Assembly: GCF_001636695.1 (NCBI RefSeq) | Contig: NZ_LGEL01000014.1 | Span: 17,728-81,727, forward strand | DNA length: 64,000 nt | Origin: Pedobacter panaciterrae | GTDB lineage: Bacteria > Bacteroidota > Bacteroidia > Sphingobacteriales > Sphingobacteriaceae | Direction of reading: 5' to 3' | Shown here: one piece after another, positions 35,301 to 43,751 of the stretch | Numbering within the stretch: the stretch's first letter is position 1 | Layout of the letters: each line of letters starts with the position of its first letter | The notes under the pieces: generated by a model | The model's database searches: none | Seen by the model: only the letters and a program-made list of their open reading frames with translations | Told to the model about the DNA's origin: nothing | Translations under genes and position numbers: made by a program

Positions 35301-35430
35301 CCGGAAGAGTAACTTTATCTCCACCATCACTTACTACACCATGTATAGTAATATCCTGTGCAGAAGCTGCGTTAATAAAAAGAAAACATAAAAAAGTTAA
35401 AACAGAAAGTTTTGTAAAGATTCTTTTCAT
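32371..35430 (-). CDS. susC: SusC/RagA-family TonB-dependent outer-membrane transporter
   Basis: A 1019-residue protein with a signal peptide (to about residue 24), a carboxypeptidase-regulatory-like domain (about 27-110), the plug domain (about 115-225, VVVGYGTQKKKDLTGSV and MRAANGVMIITTKKG) and a 22-strand-type barrel. It imports oligosaccharides with energy from TonB. There is no N-terminal STN domain, so it does not itself signal to an anti-sigma factor; control must come from the regulator encoded upstream. It is the first gene of the polysaccharide operon. Confidence 0.96.
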   Translation of the reverse strand: MKRIFTKLSVLTFLCFLFINAASAQDITIHGVVSDGGDKVTLPGVSVLVKGTQIGTQTDASGKYAISAPANATLVFSYIGYNPIEIQVNSRTTINVELASSSQELEQVVVVGYGTQKKKDLTGSVAQVKGEELAKQPVQTATQALQGKVAGVQVISSGEPNTMPTVRLRGTGTLLAGANPLYVVDGVFTDDIRNINNSDIVSVDLLKDASAAAIYGMRAANGVMIITTKKGKAGENVFTYDANIGFREANNLVKMAGAQQYAGYTNEAIKYYNSPGDIINPNQFGANTDWYDAILRKGLMHSQNLSLSGGSEKVNYFLSAGLLSDEGVQVGNKYDRFTLRVNNEYNLTKKLKFSNMLSYTNGKGKGAQLDAFSNAYRAAPIIPSKVDGLYGNTSAFGNVSNPLASLEKVDNTALQNRIQGNFALDYKPIDGLTLRSSIGLDMNYLKSTDYGFKYLADANSFLTPGGNQSRPNSTLSITKNDRFNWIWDNTATYTKKIEKHSFTILAGITAEGFKSNDMVGTARDVPANKDQWYLDAGSGGSQSISNSGDKYNRNSYLTRVNYGYDDRYLLTASFRADGTSKFGKDSRWDYFPSVGLAWNISNESFMSEQKIFSNLKLRGSYGLLGNDNIPSSLYLSTATINKPYYFGGTLGTSGSPELGIRLEDIIDNQLKWEVTKEFDAGLDFGFLENRLSGTVDVYSKKTSNALIYVSIPAILGDPDGKALTNASSISNKGIELSLGWTDQVGNDWKYSISGNIAHNKNRIEKLNGGQPLLGDKIADVNITKSDNGREIGSYFVYDQIGIFQNQAQIDASAQKNARAGDLIYRDISGPNGVPDGIISELDRTYMGSYQPKMTYGLNGSIAYKSFDLNFGLFGTQGSKIYNAKKAARGVNQTTDNIEASVARDRWTPNNPSNKVPRATTGPLPASSYFIESGDFLRLNNLTIGYGLPKNLLSKVHINSARLFITAQNLFTITSYSGFTPEIQPSIPGAPVENGNLNQGVDLNTYPSTRTFAFGINVGF

Positions 35431-35679
35431 GCTGTTTAAAATTTAGTTGTTAGTTGTATAAATCTCCGTGAGTATTTGAGTTAAAACAAATAAAACGCCT
35501 CTACATTAATACATCATCACAGAGATCTATACTATCTCAAACAATCGAAATAGGGGTCTTGTTTCGTTAAAAACGCTGTCCTATGCCGACATAACAAAAT
35601 TTAGACCTACAACATGAGGCGAAAATAATTTTATAAAATGAAGCTTTAAAAAAAAGGGATGAGAGGTAATGATGTAGTG
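35431..35679. other. Regulatory gap upstream of susC
   Basis: These 249 bases hold no gene. I could not find a good TTTG/TANNTTTG promoter facing susC, which is usual for genes needing an activator. A short inverted repeat CGAAA...TTTCG lies around 35547-35577 and is a possible operator, but it is too short to be sure. No terminator for the regulator gene is evident. Confidence 0.4.
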
Positions 35680-38574
35680 CTAAAGCTCCATTAGGAACTC
35701 CACAAGGTTTTTGTCGTGGGGTACATCAAGCTTTTTACGAAGTCTGTATCTTCTTATTTCTACACCTCTTAACGAGATATTCAGTAATGAGGCCATTTCT
35801 TTACTGCTCATATTCATGTGCAGGTAGGCGCAAAGTTTCAAATCATTAGGTACAAGATCCGGATGATTGGCTTTAAGCTTTTTGAAAAAACTCTCATGCG
35901 CCTCGTTAAAGCTGCTCTCGAATAAGTTCCAGTCACGCTCATCGTTCATCCCTTCATCAATTACTTTTTGAATTTTTCTAAGCTGATCTTCTGCAAGGGG
36001 TTTTCCACTAGAATCCTTAAGTTTCAGCATCTCCTGACTAAGCTTTTGTAACAATTCATTCTTGTATACCAGGCTCATTGCTGAGTTTGCCAGTTCCCTG
36101 TTTTTACCTGCCAGTTCTACCTGTAACTTTTCAGTCTGCAGTTTAATGATCTGTCTTTCATTAGCCTCAGCTTCCTTTTTAAGGAATTCTTCTTTTTCCG
36201 CCTGTAGCTTATCCGAAATGGCCTGCTGATCTTTCATTAACTTCCTTTCGTAAAAGCGTTTAGAGGCAATAAGTAAAAAAACAATGCCAATCAGATACAA
36301 GATAAAAGCCCATTTACTTGCGTAAAAAGGAGGAAGTATAGTAAATTCAAACTCAGTGTCCTTACTTATGGTTTGATCATTGATTTTGGCCCTAACCAAA
36401 AAAGTGTAAGTTCCTGCACTAAGATTAGTGAAGTCTTTTTGCGAAGCCGCACTCCAATCAGACCATTGTTTAGAATAGCCTTTCAAAAAATACTGAAACT
36501 TGATACTGCTTTGTCTATAATAGGGAAGAGCATAGGATATCCTGATGTTGTTTCGGCTAAAAGGTATTTCAATTTCCGAATCCGTGTTTCCTACCTCACT
36601 AATAATAGAGTAAGTATCTGTAATATCTTCTATTTTTCTAATTAGAACCGATGGCAGTACTGTCTTTTTCCGGTTTATCATATCTAACTCATTGTAAATG
36701 ACGAATCCGTCATCAACACTGATCAGGTAAATATGGTCGCTGATCTTACTAATATTTTCATAATACTGAACCATTCTGCCATCTAAAACGCTAAAACGAT
36801 TAGAATCTATTTCTATTTTTCCTGGCTGGGCAAAATTGACTAGCGCCATTTTACCATGGTTAATAAACCAATATTTCTTGTCATCGGCTTTAATGATCTT
36901 ATTCGATGTAGAAAAAGATCCAAGCTCTTTATTTAGAGTGGTGTACTTGCTAAACTTATTACTGATTTCATCATAGGTTAAAAAACCTTCATTGGAAGAG
37001 AAGATCAGTTTGTTTTCGAGCGTAAAAAGATTAATGCCATAAGTGCTTGGCAGCCCGTTCCGCTCATCATAATACTTAACATTGGTTACGGTTTTAAAAT
37101 CAGGGCTTAACACTAATTTATACAAGCCTCTGTAGGCATGGCTTACCCAGATATCGCCCTTAGAATCTTCCTCTAAATATCTGGAAGGCTCATCAAATCC
37201 TTTGATTTTGGAGTCGTATTTCCACTTGCCATCAAGATCTTTTTTAAATAGAATCAAACCATTATAGGTACCCTGAATCAGATAATTATCATTTAGTTTT
37301 TTAATTACCCAGCCCCCGCTTATACCGGTAACCTTTTCTATGGTAGTTCCGTTTACGCTAAATGTACCATCGTTATGACCACAAAGAAGCTGCCCGTCAA
37401 TCATCCTTAAATCCCAGACCTGCCCTTGCGATTTTGGAATCAGTTTAAAATCAAAAGAGCTAAACGAGTTGTCTTTACCACCTACCCATGGACTGTAAAA
37501 AAGGCCTTGATTGGTTCCTAAATAAATGATATCCTTATAAATAATGCTTGAATATACGGTGCCAAAAAGACCGGTTTTATCAAAGTAAAAATAAAGAGGG
37601 GAGTTTAACTCTATTCTATCTATACCGTTATCGAGGCCAGTCCACAGGTTCTGGTCATCATCTGCATAAATACTAAGTACTGTATTGTTCTGTAAACCAC
37701 TCGATTTATTGATCCGCTGTACAATGTTTCCATTTTCATCAATAATGATCAAGCCATTTAAAATTGTCCCATAGGCATAGTACTTGCCTAATACTTTAGC
37801 TCCATTATTTAACTGATAAGTTTGCAGAAAGGTGTTTGCAGGTGTGTTGAACGGAGTGTATTTTTCTCCATCATATAGAAACAACCCATCCTTACTGGTA
37901 CCAATTAATAAACTTCCGTTTTTATAAGGAAGGATAGACAGTACACTTCCGGGAAGTGGAGCTCCTATGTTTTTAAGAGGGGTAAGCTTATCCCCGTTTA
38001 GTTCATAAAGTCCTTTTCCTAATGCTTCTATAATAAAGCGTTTATCTACTTTATGGAGAAACAGAAAGAAGGCGGGGATTTTTACAACACTTACCTTTTT
38101 CTCATCGTAAATATATATGCTTGAAAAAGACTGGAAGATAACGCGCTTACCGTCAACATAGATTTTCCATATCTCATCGTTCATTTTATACTCCTTTGGA
38201 ATAAGATTGATGAGTGAAGTGTATTTTAAACGTTTGTGGTCTATTTTCCAATAACCAAATTCTCCAAAGCTTCCAGCGTAAATTGTTCCTTCGTCATCTG
38301 TAGCTACCGACCGAACAATCTGTCGGTTTGGCATTTCATATTGTTGCCAGTATTTGCCGTCGTAGGTTAACAAGCCCTGGGTATTCCCAAAATACATAAT
38401 GCCATTTTTGCCTTTGGCAATAGACCAGTTTTGGTTGCCGGAAAGGTAAACTGATTTAGGATAATTTTGAATGTAAGGAACCCCAATGCTTTTGATGTCG
38501 TCTGCCAGGGCAGAAACAGAAACAAAACAAAAGATTAAAAATATAAAATATCTGAGGGGTCCGTTGTTCATCAA
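35680..38574 (-). CDS. Membrane-spanning propeller/Y_Y_Y/LuxR-type regulator of the polysaccharide locus
   Basis: A 964-residue protein with a signal peptide (about residues 1-25), a periplasmic region of repeated beta-propeller segments (about 30-640, e.g. NNTVLSIYADDDQNLWTG), a Y_Y_Y domain (about 670-750), one transmembrane helix (about 755-775), a coiled-coil-like charged region (about 780-850) and a C-terminal LuxR-type helix-turn-helix (SSKEMASLLNISLRGVEIRR). There is no histidine kinase or receiver domain, so it differs from the hybrid two-component regulators common in Bacteroides. It should sense an oligosaccharide in the periplasm and activate the susC operon directly. It starts three bases after trhO. 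Confidence 0.9.
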   Translation of the reverse strand: MMNNGPLRYFIFLIFCFVSVSALADDIKSIGVPYIQNYPKSVYLSGNQNWSIAKGKNGIMYFGNTQGLLTYDGKYWQQYEMPNRQIVRSVATDDEGTIYAGSFGEFGYWKIDHKRLKYTSLINLIPKEYKMNDEIWKIYVDGKRVIFQSFSSIYIYDEKKVSVVKIPAFFLFLHKVDKRFIIEALGKGLYELNGDKLTPLKNIGAPLPGSVLSILPYKNGSLLIGTSKDGLFLYDGEKYTPFNTPANTFLQTYQLNNGAKVLGKYYAYGTILNGLIIIDENGNIVQRINKSSGLQNNTVLSIYADDDQNLWTGLDNGIDRIELNSPLYFYFDKTGLFGTVYSSIIYKDIIYLGTNQGLFYSPWVGGKDNSFSSFDFKLIPKSQGQVWDLRMIDGQLLCGHNDGTFSVNGTTIEKVTGISGGWVIKKLNDNYLIQGTYNGLILFKKDLDGKWKYDSKIKGFDEPSRYLEEDSKGDIWVSHAYRGLYKLVLSPDFKTVTNVKYYDERNGLPSTYGINLFTLENKLIFSSNEGFLTYDEISNKFSKYTTLNKELGSFSTSNKIIKADDKKYWFINHGKMALVNFAQPGKIEIDSNRFSVLDGRMVQYYENISKISDHIYLISVDDGFVIYNELDMINRKKTVLPSVLIRKIEDITDTYSIISEVGNTDSEIEIPFSRNNIRISYALPYYRQSSIKFQYFLKGYSKQWSDWSAASQKDFTNLSAGTYTFLVRAKINDQTISKDTEFEFTILPPFYASKWAFILYLIGIVFLLIASKRFYERKLMKDQQAISDKLQAEKEEFLKKEAEANERQIIKLQTEKLQVELAGKNRELANSAMSLVYKNELLQKLSQEMLKLKDSSGKPLAEDQLRKIQKVIDEGMNDERDWNLFESSFNEAHESFFKKLKANHPDLVPNDLKLCAYLHMNMSSKEMASLLNISLRGVEIRRYRLRKKLDVPHDKNLVEFLMEL

Positions 38575-38577
38575 CAG

Positions 38578-39525
38578 CTAAGATAGTTGTTTACTTGAAA
38601 CGTTTACCTGCTGTGGTACTTTTACATAATATCCTGTTCCGTCATAAGTGCGTTTACGAGGATTTGTAGTACACTCAACTGAGCAACATCCTTGTAAAGC
38701 CTCTCCGCAGTCATCGCATTGTGTAACATGCTCATTGCATTCCGGATTAGCACAATTGATCATTTTTGGAGTGGTTTTGCCACAATTATAGCATTTAGAT
38801 ACTATTGTTGGATTTACGGTATTTACGTCAACAGCAATACGGTTATCAAAAACATAACATTTACCTTCAAAATCTTCACCTCCGGCTTCTTTGCCATATT
38901 TGATAATTCCACCATGCAGTTGATAAACATCATTAAAGCCATGATGTAAGAGCAAGGCTGATGCTTTCTCACATTTTATACCCCCGGTACAATAGGTTAA
39001 TACCTTTTTGTCCTTGTATTTAGCAAGCTCATTTATTTTTTCAGGGAAATCTCTGAAATTTTCAATGTCTAATGTAACGGCATTTTTAAATTTTCCAAGA
39101 TTGTGTTCATAGTTTGAACGTACATCAAGGATTACCACATCTTCCTGATCTATCATTTTCTGAAAATCAGCAGGTTCCAGGTGCTTGCCTGTTTGCCTGT
39201 TGGGGTCAATTATGTTCGGATCTCTTAATCCTGAATGTACAATTTCAGCTTTGTGCCGACAGTGCATTTTGATGAATGAAGGCTCTTCAACATCATCAAT
39301 TTTAAAGTCGGTTTTAGCAAAGCGTTCGTCAGCTTTTATAGCTGCCATGTATGCTTCGCATGATTCTTTTGTTCCCGAAACGGTACCATTTAAACCTTCA
39401 TTAGCAACAATGATACGGCCTACAAGATTTAAAGATTTACAAAATGTAAGATGATCTGCAGCAAATTGTTCTGCCTCGGCTATGTGACTATAGCAATAAT
39501 AAAGTAGTGTCTGGAATTTTTTCAT
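38578..39525 (-). CDS. trhO: tRNA uridine(34) hydroxylase, rhodanese family
   Basis: A 315-residue protein related to E. coli YceA/TrhO, which makes 5-hydroxyuridine at the wobble position of tRNA with oxygen. The N-terminal part (YCYSHIAEAEQFAADHL) is the family domain, and the rhodanese domain has C179 in YCTGGIKCE. The C-terminal 90 residues are cysteine-rich (CYNCGKTTPKMINCANPEC and CDDCGEALQGCC), looking like a metal-binding extension. The gene is followed after three bases by the polysaccharide regulator, so the two may share a transcript. Confidence 0.93.
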   Translation of the reverse strand: MKKFQTLLYYCYSHIAEAEQFAADHLTFCKSLNLVGRIIVANEGLNGTVSGTKESCEAYMAAIKADERFAKTDFKIDDVEEPSFIKMHCRHKAEIVHSGLRDPNIIDPNRQTGKHLEPADFQKMIDQEDVVILDVRSNYEHNLGKFKNAVTLDIENFRDFPEKINELAKYKDKKVLTYCTGGIKCEKASALLLHHGFNDVYQLHGGIIKYGKEAGGEDFEGKCYVFDNRIAVDVNTVNPTIVSKCYNCGKTTPKMINCANPECNEHVTQCDDCGEALQGCCSVECTTNPRKRTYDGTGYYVKVPQQVNVSSKQLS

Positions 39526-39564
39526 AATTCATTGATACCGATGCAAACGGCGTTTAATGCGCTG

Positions 39565-39572
39565 CAAAGTTA
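39565..39572 (-). promoter_or_regulatory. Candidate -7 box for trhO
   Basis: On the minus strand this reads TAACTTTG, a perfect TANNTTTG, about 40 bases upstream of the trhO ATG. No TTTG or TTG box is present 17-23 bases further upstream, so the promoter is incomplete by eye. Confidence 0.45.
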
Positions 39573-39643
39573 AGAAAAAAATAAATGATTTTGTATGTGC
39601 TTAATGGCTATGTGATTGCACTTTTCAGGAAGGTTTTAAAGGT

Positions 39644-39681
39644 GTTGGCAGGGCCTTAATGAGGTCAATTGCCCTACCAAC
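39644..39681. repeat. Stem-loop in the trhO/C1 peptidase divergent gap
   Basis: Arms GTTGGCAGGGC (39644-39654) and GCCCTACCAAC (39671-39681) pair at 10 of 11 positions; on the minus strand the remaining pair is a G-U wobble. It lies outside both candidate transcripts' leaders, so it may be an operator or part of a small RNA. The rest of the 293-base gap shows only the two -7 boxes. Confidence 0.45.
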
Positions 39682-39764
39682 GCCCTAATAAAATAAAGCA
39701 AGACCCTATAAAAGGTATATTTTGTAACATTCTTGTAAACCTGCCACCTTAGTTAGATTATTGT

Positions 39765-39772
39765 TAAGTTTG
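39765..39772 (+). promoter_or_regulatory. Candidate -7 box for the C1 peptidase gene
   Basis: TAAGTTTG is a perfect TANNTTTG, 46 bases before the ATG at 39819. The -33 region has no TTTG at the right distance. Confidence 0.45.
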
Positions 39773-39818
39773 TATGCGTTATTTAAAACACAAATAAAAC
39801 TAACTTATTATTTATAAA

Positions 39819-41012
39819 ATGACTAACACTTCTATGAGATCATTGTGGCTGACAGCAAGTCTTCTACTTGGATCAACTGTTGGATTTGCACAAGACAACC
39901 TTGTAAATTCATTAAAAAACAATCAAAGCGAAAACAGCGCAACCAGCTTTAAATTTACACCTGTTATAAATACTGAAGCAACTTCTGTTAAAAATCAAAA
40001 ATCATCCGGTACTTGCTGGAGCTACAGCACCAACTCTTTTTTAGAGTCGGAAATGATTAGAATGGGTAAAAAACCTGTAGATCTTGCAGATTTATTTACC
40101 GCTCGTAATGCATATGTTGAAAAAGGAATTAACTATGTGCGTATGCACGGTGCCCTAACATTGGGCGATGGAGGTGCATGCCATGATGTAATTAATATGT
40201 TTGCTAAATATGGTGCCTTACCTCAGGAAGTTTATAATGGGAATGATTACGGTGCTCCCGGATCATCGGATAGAATGAATGCGCTTACAAAAGCTATTTT
40301 GGAGAAAGCAGTAAATTCACCAGGTGGTAAACTTGATCCTAGCTGGAAAACTAAGTATATCGCTACTATTGATTCTTGCATGGGCCCTGTTCCTGAAAAG
40401 TTTACTTATGAAGGAAAAGAGTATACTCCAAAAAGCTTTGCTAAAGAAGTAGTAGGCATTAATCCTGAAGATTATGTTGAGCTTTCATCTTTTAATACTT
40501 CTCCTTATTATAAAAAAGCAGTCTTAATGGTGCCTGATAACTGGTCATATGATCAGGTATACAATGTACAAATGGACGATATCACTAAAATTATTGATAA
40601 TGCTTTAAAAGGTGGATTTAGCGTTGCATGGGCAACTGATGTTAGTGAAAAGGGCTTTAGCTGGAAAAATGGTGTTGCTTATGTTCCTCAAAAGGATTTT
40701 GAAAGCATGACCGACGAAGAGAAAAAGGCAATGTTTAATGGTCCGAAAGCTGAAAAAGAAATCACAGTTGATTTGCGTCAGGCAGCATTTGATGATTATC
40801 AAACTACTGATGATCATGGTATGCAAATTACCGGATTAGCTAAAGATCAGAATGGTAAAGAATATTATATCGTTAAAAACTCATGGGGTGCCACTAACGA
40901 TTATAACGGATATTTATATGTAACTAAAAACTTTGTGAAATATAAAACAACAGCGTTTTTATTGCATAAAAAAGGTATTCCTTCTGACATCCGTAAAAAA
41001 CTGGATATATAA
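39819..41012 (+). CDS. Secreted C1-family cysteine peptidase, bleomycin hydrolase/PepC-like
   Basis: A 397-residue protein with a signal peptide (MTNTSMRSLWLTASLLLGST, cleavage near VGFAQ). The papain-like catalytic residues are the oxyanion Gln in VKNQKSSGTCW, C66, H333 (DDHGMQITG) and N354 (VKNSWG). The arrangement follows bleomycin hydrolase/aminopeptidase C, including the long insert after the first domain, but this copy is exported. The likely role is peptide degradation in the periplasm. A palindromic element follows its stop codon. Confidence 0.92.
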   Translation: MTNTSMRSLWLTASLLLGSTVGFAQDNLVNSLKNNQSENSATSFKFTPVINTEATSVKNQKSSGTCWSYSTNSFLESEMIRMGKKPVDLADLFTARNAYVEKGINYVRMHGALTLGDGGACHDVINMFAKYGALPQEVYNGNDYGAPGSSDRMNALTKAILEKAVNSPGGKLDPSWKTKYIATIDSCMGPVPEKFTYEGKEYTPKSFAKEVVGINPEDYVELSSFNTSPYYKKAVLMVPDNWSYDQVYNVQMDDITKIIDNALKGGFSVAWATDVSEKGFSWKNGVAYVPQKDFESMTDEEKKAMFNGPKAEKEITVDLRQAAFDDYQTTDDHGMQITGLAKDQNGKEYYIVKNSWGATNDYNGYLYVTKNFVKYKTTAFLLHKKGIPSDIRKKLDI

Positions 41013-41023
41013 ATTACCCAACT

Positions 41024-41142
41024 GTCGTCATCTCTCCTATCGTCGAGATGACGACATGTGTTATAGCATAATGTCTCCTGGCATAATGTCATTGTCACTT
41101 CTTCATACAAGTAAGAGATCCCTCGGTTACTCGGAATGACGA
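41024..41142. repeat. Dispersed palindromic element, third copy
   Basis: The left half is a hairpin of 11-base arms GTCGTCATCTC (41024-41034) and GAGATGACGAC (41045-41055). Its reverse complement matches the first 26 bases of the 21962 element. The right half (41112-41142) holds AGAGATCCCTCGG and ends GGAATGACGAC, as in the 21962 copy. It fills the gap between the convergent C1 peptidase and DUF5686 genes and may serve as a bidirectional terminator. Confidence 0.75.
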
Positions 41143-41160
41143 CTAGCTGGTAACTAGTGG

Positions 41161-43608
41161 CTAAAATCCATAGAATAATCTAAAACCATGATTTACCCTT
41201 TTGTTACCGTCGTAAGCAAAACCATAGGTGGCTTTGAAAATCAGTCTTTGTAAGCCAAAATAGAATTCTGTGTAATTTCTTTTTACCGGTTGGCTCAAAT
41301 AGCTAACCCCAACAAGTTCTTCCAGTTTTAATTTACGTAACAGTGGAACTTTGTTTGTTAAAAGACCGGAAAAATTGTGTTCAAAGTGTGCTTCTACATA
41401 TTCACGATCTGTGCTGAAAAGATAGAAGTCGAGGAATAAGAATTTCCTTAAGTCTGGCAGGCCCAGTAAAGAGTTGTTACCTCTGAAGTGCTTATTTTCA
41501 GGGTAATAAACATTTTTGTTATTAATGAATTTACCAGCACCAATCACAAAAGATGAATAACCCCAAAGACCAGAACTAATGCGGTTTTGGGAAACTTCTA
41601 ACGACACCAAGTCATAATTTACATCACTATTGAGCAACCCATCTATGCCTTTTTTATAGGTAAAGTTAATTACCGGATATTTTGAGCCTTGGTAAAATTT
41701 ACCATCGGGGCGGGTGATATACTGCTGATCAAAGGTGTAATTTAATGATGCCGTTACTGTTAGCGCTTTGTATGTTGGAAATAAAGGTGTTTCAGTATCT
41801 GGTGTAAAAGGGTTGTTGGATGTAAAAGTTTCACCTTTTAGATCTTTTACTTTGAAGGATGTAGTGTTTACAAGATTGGTATTACGAGAGTAGTCTGCAG
41901 TAATAGTACCCTGAAGCCCATTTGTTAATTCTCTGGTAGTGCTAATATTTGCGAATTCTTTTTTATAGAATTTTGAAAAATTGGTTTCGAAAAATAGAGA
42001 GTTAATAGAGTTGCCCAAAAGACTCATTGAACCTAAGTCGTTTAGATCGTAAATGCCTGACCCTGCGCTTACGCTGATATTAGCACGTTTTAGTGGGTTG
42101 TAATAATAATTTGCAGATAGGTTTCCGGTTAAGGTCTTATTAGAAAAGCCATATCTAAACTCTGGCCGGATGCTATAATAACGTCTGTCCTCAAGTCGTT
42201 TAGTATACGTTACTCCATATTTAACAGCAAAACCTTCAACTGTATTGTAAAATATAGCGCGGTAAAGCGGGTCAAAAGCATAATATTTCTGAGCATACCT
42301 GTTGTTTATGGTGTATCCGGTTACAACTGCCTTTACAATTCCGAATTTATTGTTTTCCCGTTCTAATGAATCAAGGTAGTGCTTTGAAACTTTAAGAGCG
42401 GCTATGCTGTCTTTTCTTACATAATCCCGGCTTTCTTCTTTAGTAAGGGGAATCGGTCTGTTATTAAGCCAAAAAAGAGAATCTTTTTTATTTACAGCTT
42501 TGGTTATTTTGAGAATTTCTCCTGTGAAATAGTTTTTGGGGAAGTCCGGATGGAGGTTGTAATTGCTATAAACGCCCACATAATAACCCTCAAACTTAAA
42601 GCCAAGTACATTGCCATTAAACTGGAAATTAATGTTTGAAGGCATATAAGTACGCTCTGTTTTAATAAACTGTTGCGAGATATTTAAAGTATCAAGCAGG
42701 TTGATGCCTGAATTACTGGTTAGGTAAACATCGGCGTTGACAAGGTGCCAGCTATCATCTGTAATATATATAGTACCTCTGAAAACGGGATCGTGTTCCC
42801 GACGAGGGATAATCTGGATTTTATTAACCGTTTCTCCATTTTCCGTAGAAACTCCTATTAATTTGTATCGGTAATAAAGAAAAGCATTGTCGGAAATTGG
42901 AGATACAAAGCCACGGGCACTAAGTTTATCTTCTAATAAGATATTATCGTAAAAATTTATAATCAGATCTGACGCTTTATTGAAACTAAAGGCATTGTTG
43001 CGCCCTGCGATTTTTGAAGACACCATTTCTTCGTGGATTTTATTAGGCCGTTCAAAAGAAAATGTTGAGGTTGATTCTGATAGATATAGAATGCCCTTTC
43101 TATTGGTATCAAGATCAAGCGTTTTTTGAATATCTCTCCCAAAGAATTTTTTAGGGGCACCAACAAGTTTTTGTACCCCTTTAATGTATACATCGGCTTT
43201 ATATGCCTTTACCTCTGTTAGGTGTTCTTTTCTTTTTTTAATAGCTTGTCTGATGATTTCATAGGAGGGATCTTCTGCATTACCATCTATAGTAACTCCG
43301 GCCAGCGTGTAGGTTTCGGGTGTGATCACTACATCTTCCGTCAGGTTGTCACCAATGGTGATCTCTTTTTCAAGAGCTTTATAACCAATTGCTTTATAAA
43401 CAATGGTAAAAGTTCCCTTTTCCGTAATTAGTGCATAAATACCATCCACATTGGCTGATGTTCCAATTGTTGTATTTTTTATATAGATGGAGGCAAATGG
43501 AACGGATTGTCCATCTGTATCTTTTATTGATCCACTAAGTTTAATCTGCTGTGCTGATAGGCTAAGTGTGCTAATTAAAAGGAATAGCGTTAAAAAAATA
43601 TTCTTCAT
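41161..43608 (-). CDS. DUF5686 outer-membrane protein with carboxypeptidase-regulatory-like domain
   Basis: An 815-residue protein with a signal peptide (MKNIFLTLFLLISTLSLSAQ), an N-terminal carboxypeptidase-regulatory-like sandwich (about 22-105), the DUF5686 central region (about 115-400, SYEIIRQAIKKRKEHL, YKADVYIKG) and a C-terminal part rich in alternating aromatic strands that ends in Phe, as outer-membrane barrels do. The function of the family is unknown. Its gene stands alone, between the palindromic element and kbl. Confidence 0.85.
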   Translation of the reverse strand: MKNIFLTLFLLISTLSLSAQQIKLSGSIKDTDGQSVPFASIYIKNTTIGTSANVDGIYALITEKGTFTIVYKAIGYKALEKEITIGDNLTEDVVITPETYTLAGVTIDGNAEDPSYEIIRQAIKKRKEHLTEVKAYKADVYIKGVQKLVGAPKKFFGRDIQKTLDLDTNRKGILYLSESTSTFSFERPNKIHEEMVSSKIAGRNNAFSFNKASDLIINFYDNILLEDKLSARGFVSPISDNAFLYYRYKLIGVSTENGETVNKIQIIPRREHDPVFRGTIYITDDSWHLVNADVYLTSNSGINLLDTLNISQQFIKTERTYMPSNINFQFNGNVLGFKFEGYYVGVYSNYNLHPDFPKNYFTGEILKITKAVNKKDSLFWLNNRPIPLTKEESRDYVRKDSIAALKVSKHYLDSLERENNKFGIVKAVVTGYTINNRYAQKYYAFDPLYRAIFYNTVEGFAVKYGVTYTKRLEDRRYYSIRPEFRYGFSNKTLTGNLSANYYYNPLKRANISVSAGSGIYDLNDLGSMSLLGNSINSLFFETNFSKFYKKEFANISTTRELTNGLQGTITADYSRNTNLVNTTSFKVKDLKGETFTSNNPFTPDTETPLFPTYKALTVTASLNYTFDQQYITRPDGKFYQGSKYPVINFTYKKGIDGLLNSDVNYDLVSLEVSQNRISSGLWGYSSFVIGAGKFINNKNVYYPENKHFRGNNSLLGLPDLRKFLFLDFYLFSTDREYVEAHFEHNFSGLLTNKVPLLRKLKLEELVGVSYLSQPVKRNYTEFYFGLQRLIFKATYGFAYDGNKRVNHGFRLFYGF

Positions 43609-43721
43609 TAATTGGGTTTAAGGCTTAAATATCGCATTAGTTGTCAATAGTAAACAGATTTTTTGTGTTAAAGTTTGCAATGGTCAACTAATTGCTTTAC
43701 CAACACAAGATGATATTTTTA

Positions 43722-43729
43722 TAACTTTG
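43722..43729 (+). promoter_or_regulatory. -7 box for kbl
   Basis: TAACTTTG matches TANNTTTG and lies 22 bases before the kbl ATG. At 43696-43699 TTTA (spacing 22) may be a weak -33 box. Confidence 0.5.
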
Positions 43730-43751
43730 GTTGCACTAATTATTTATAAAT

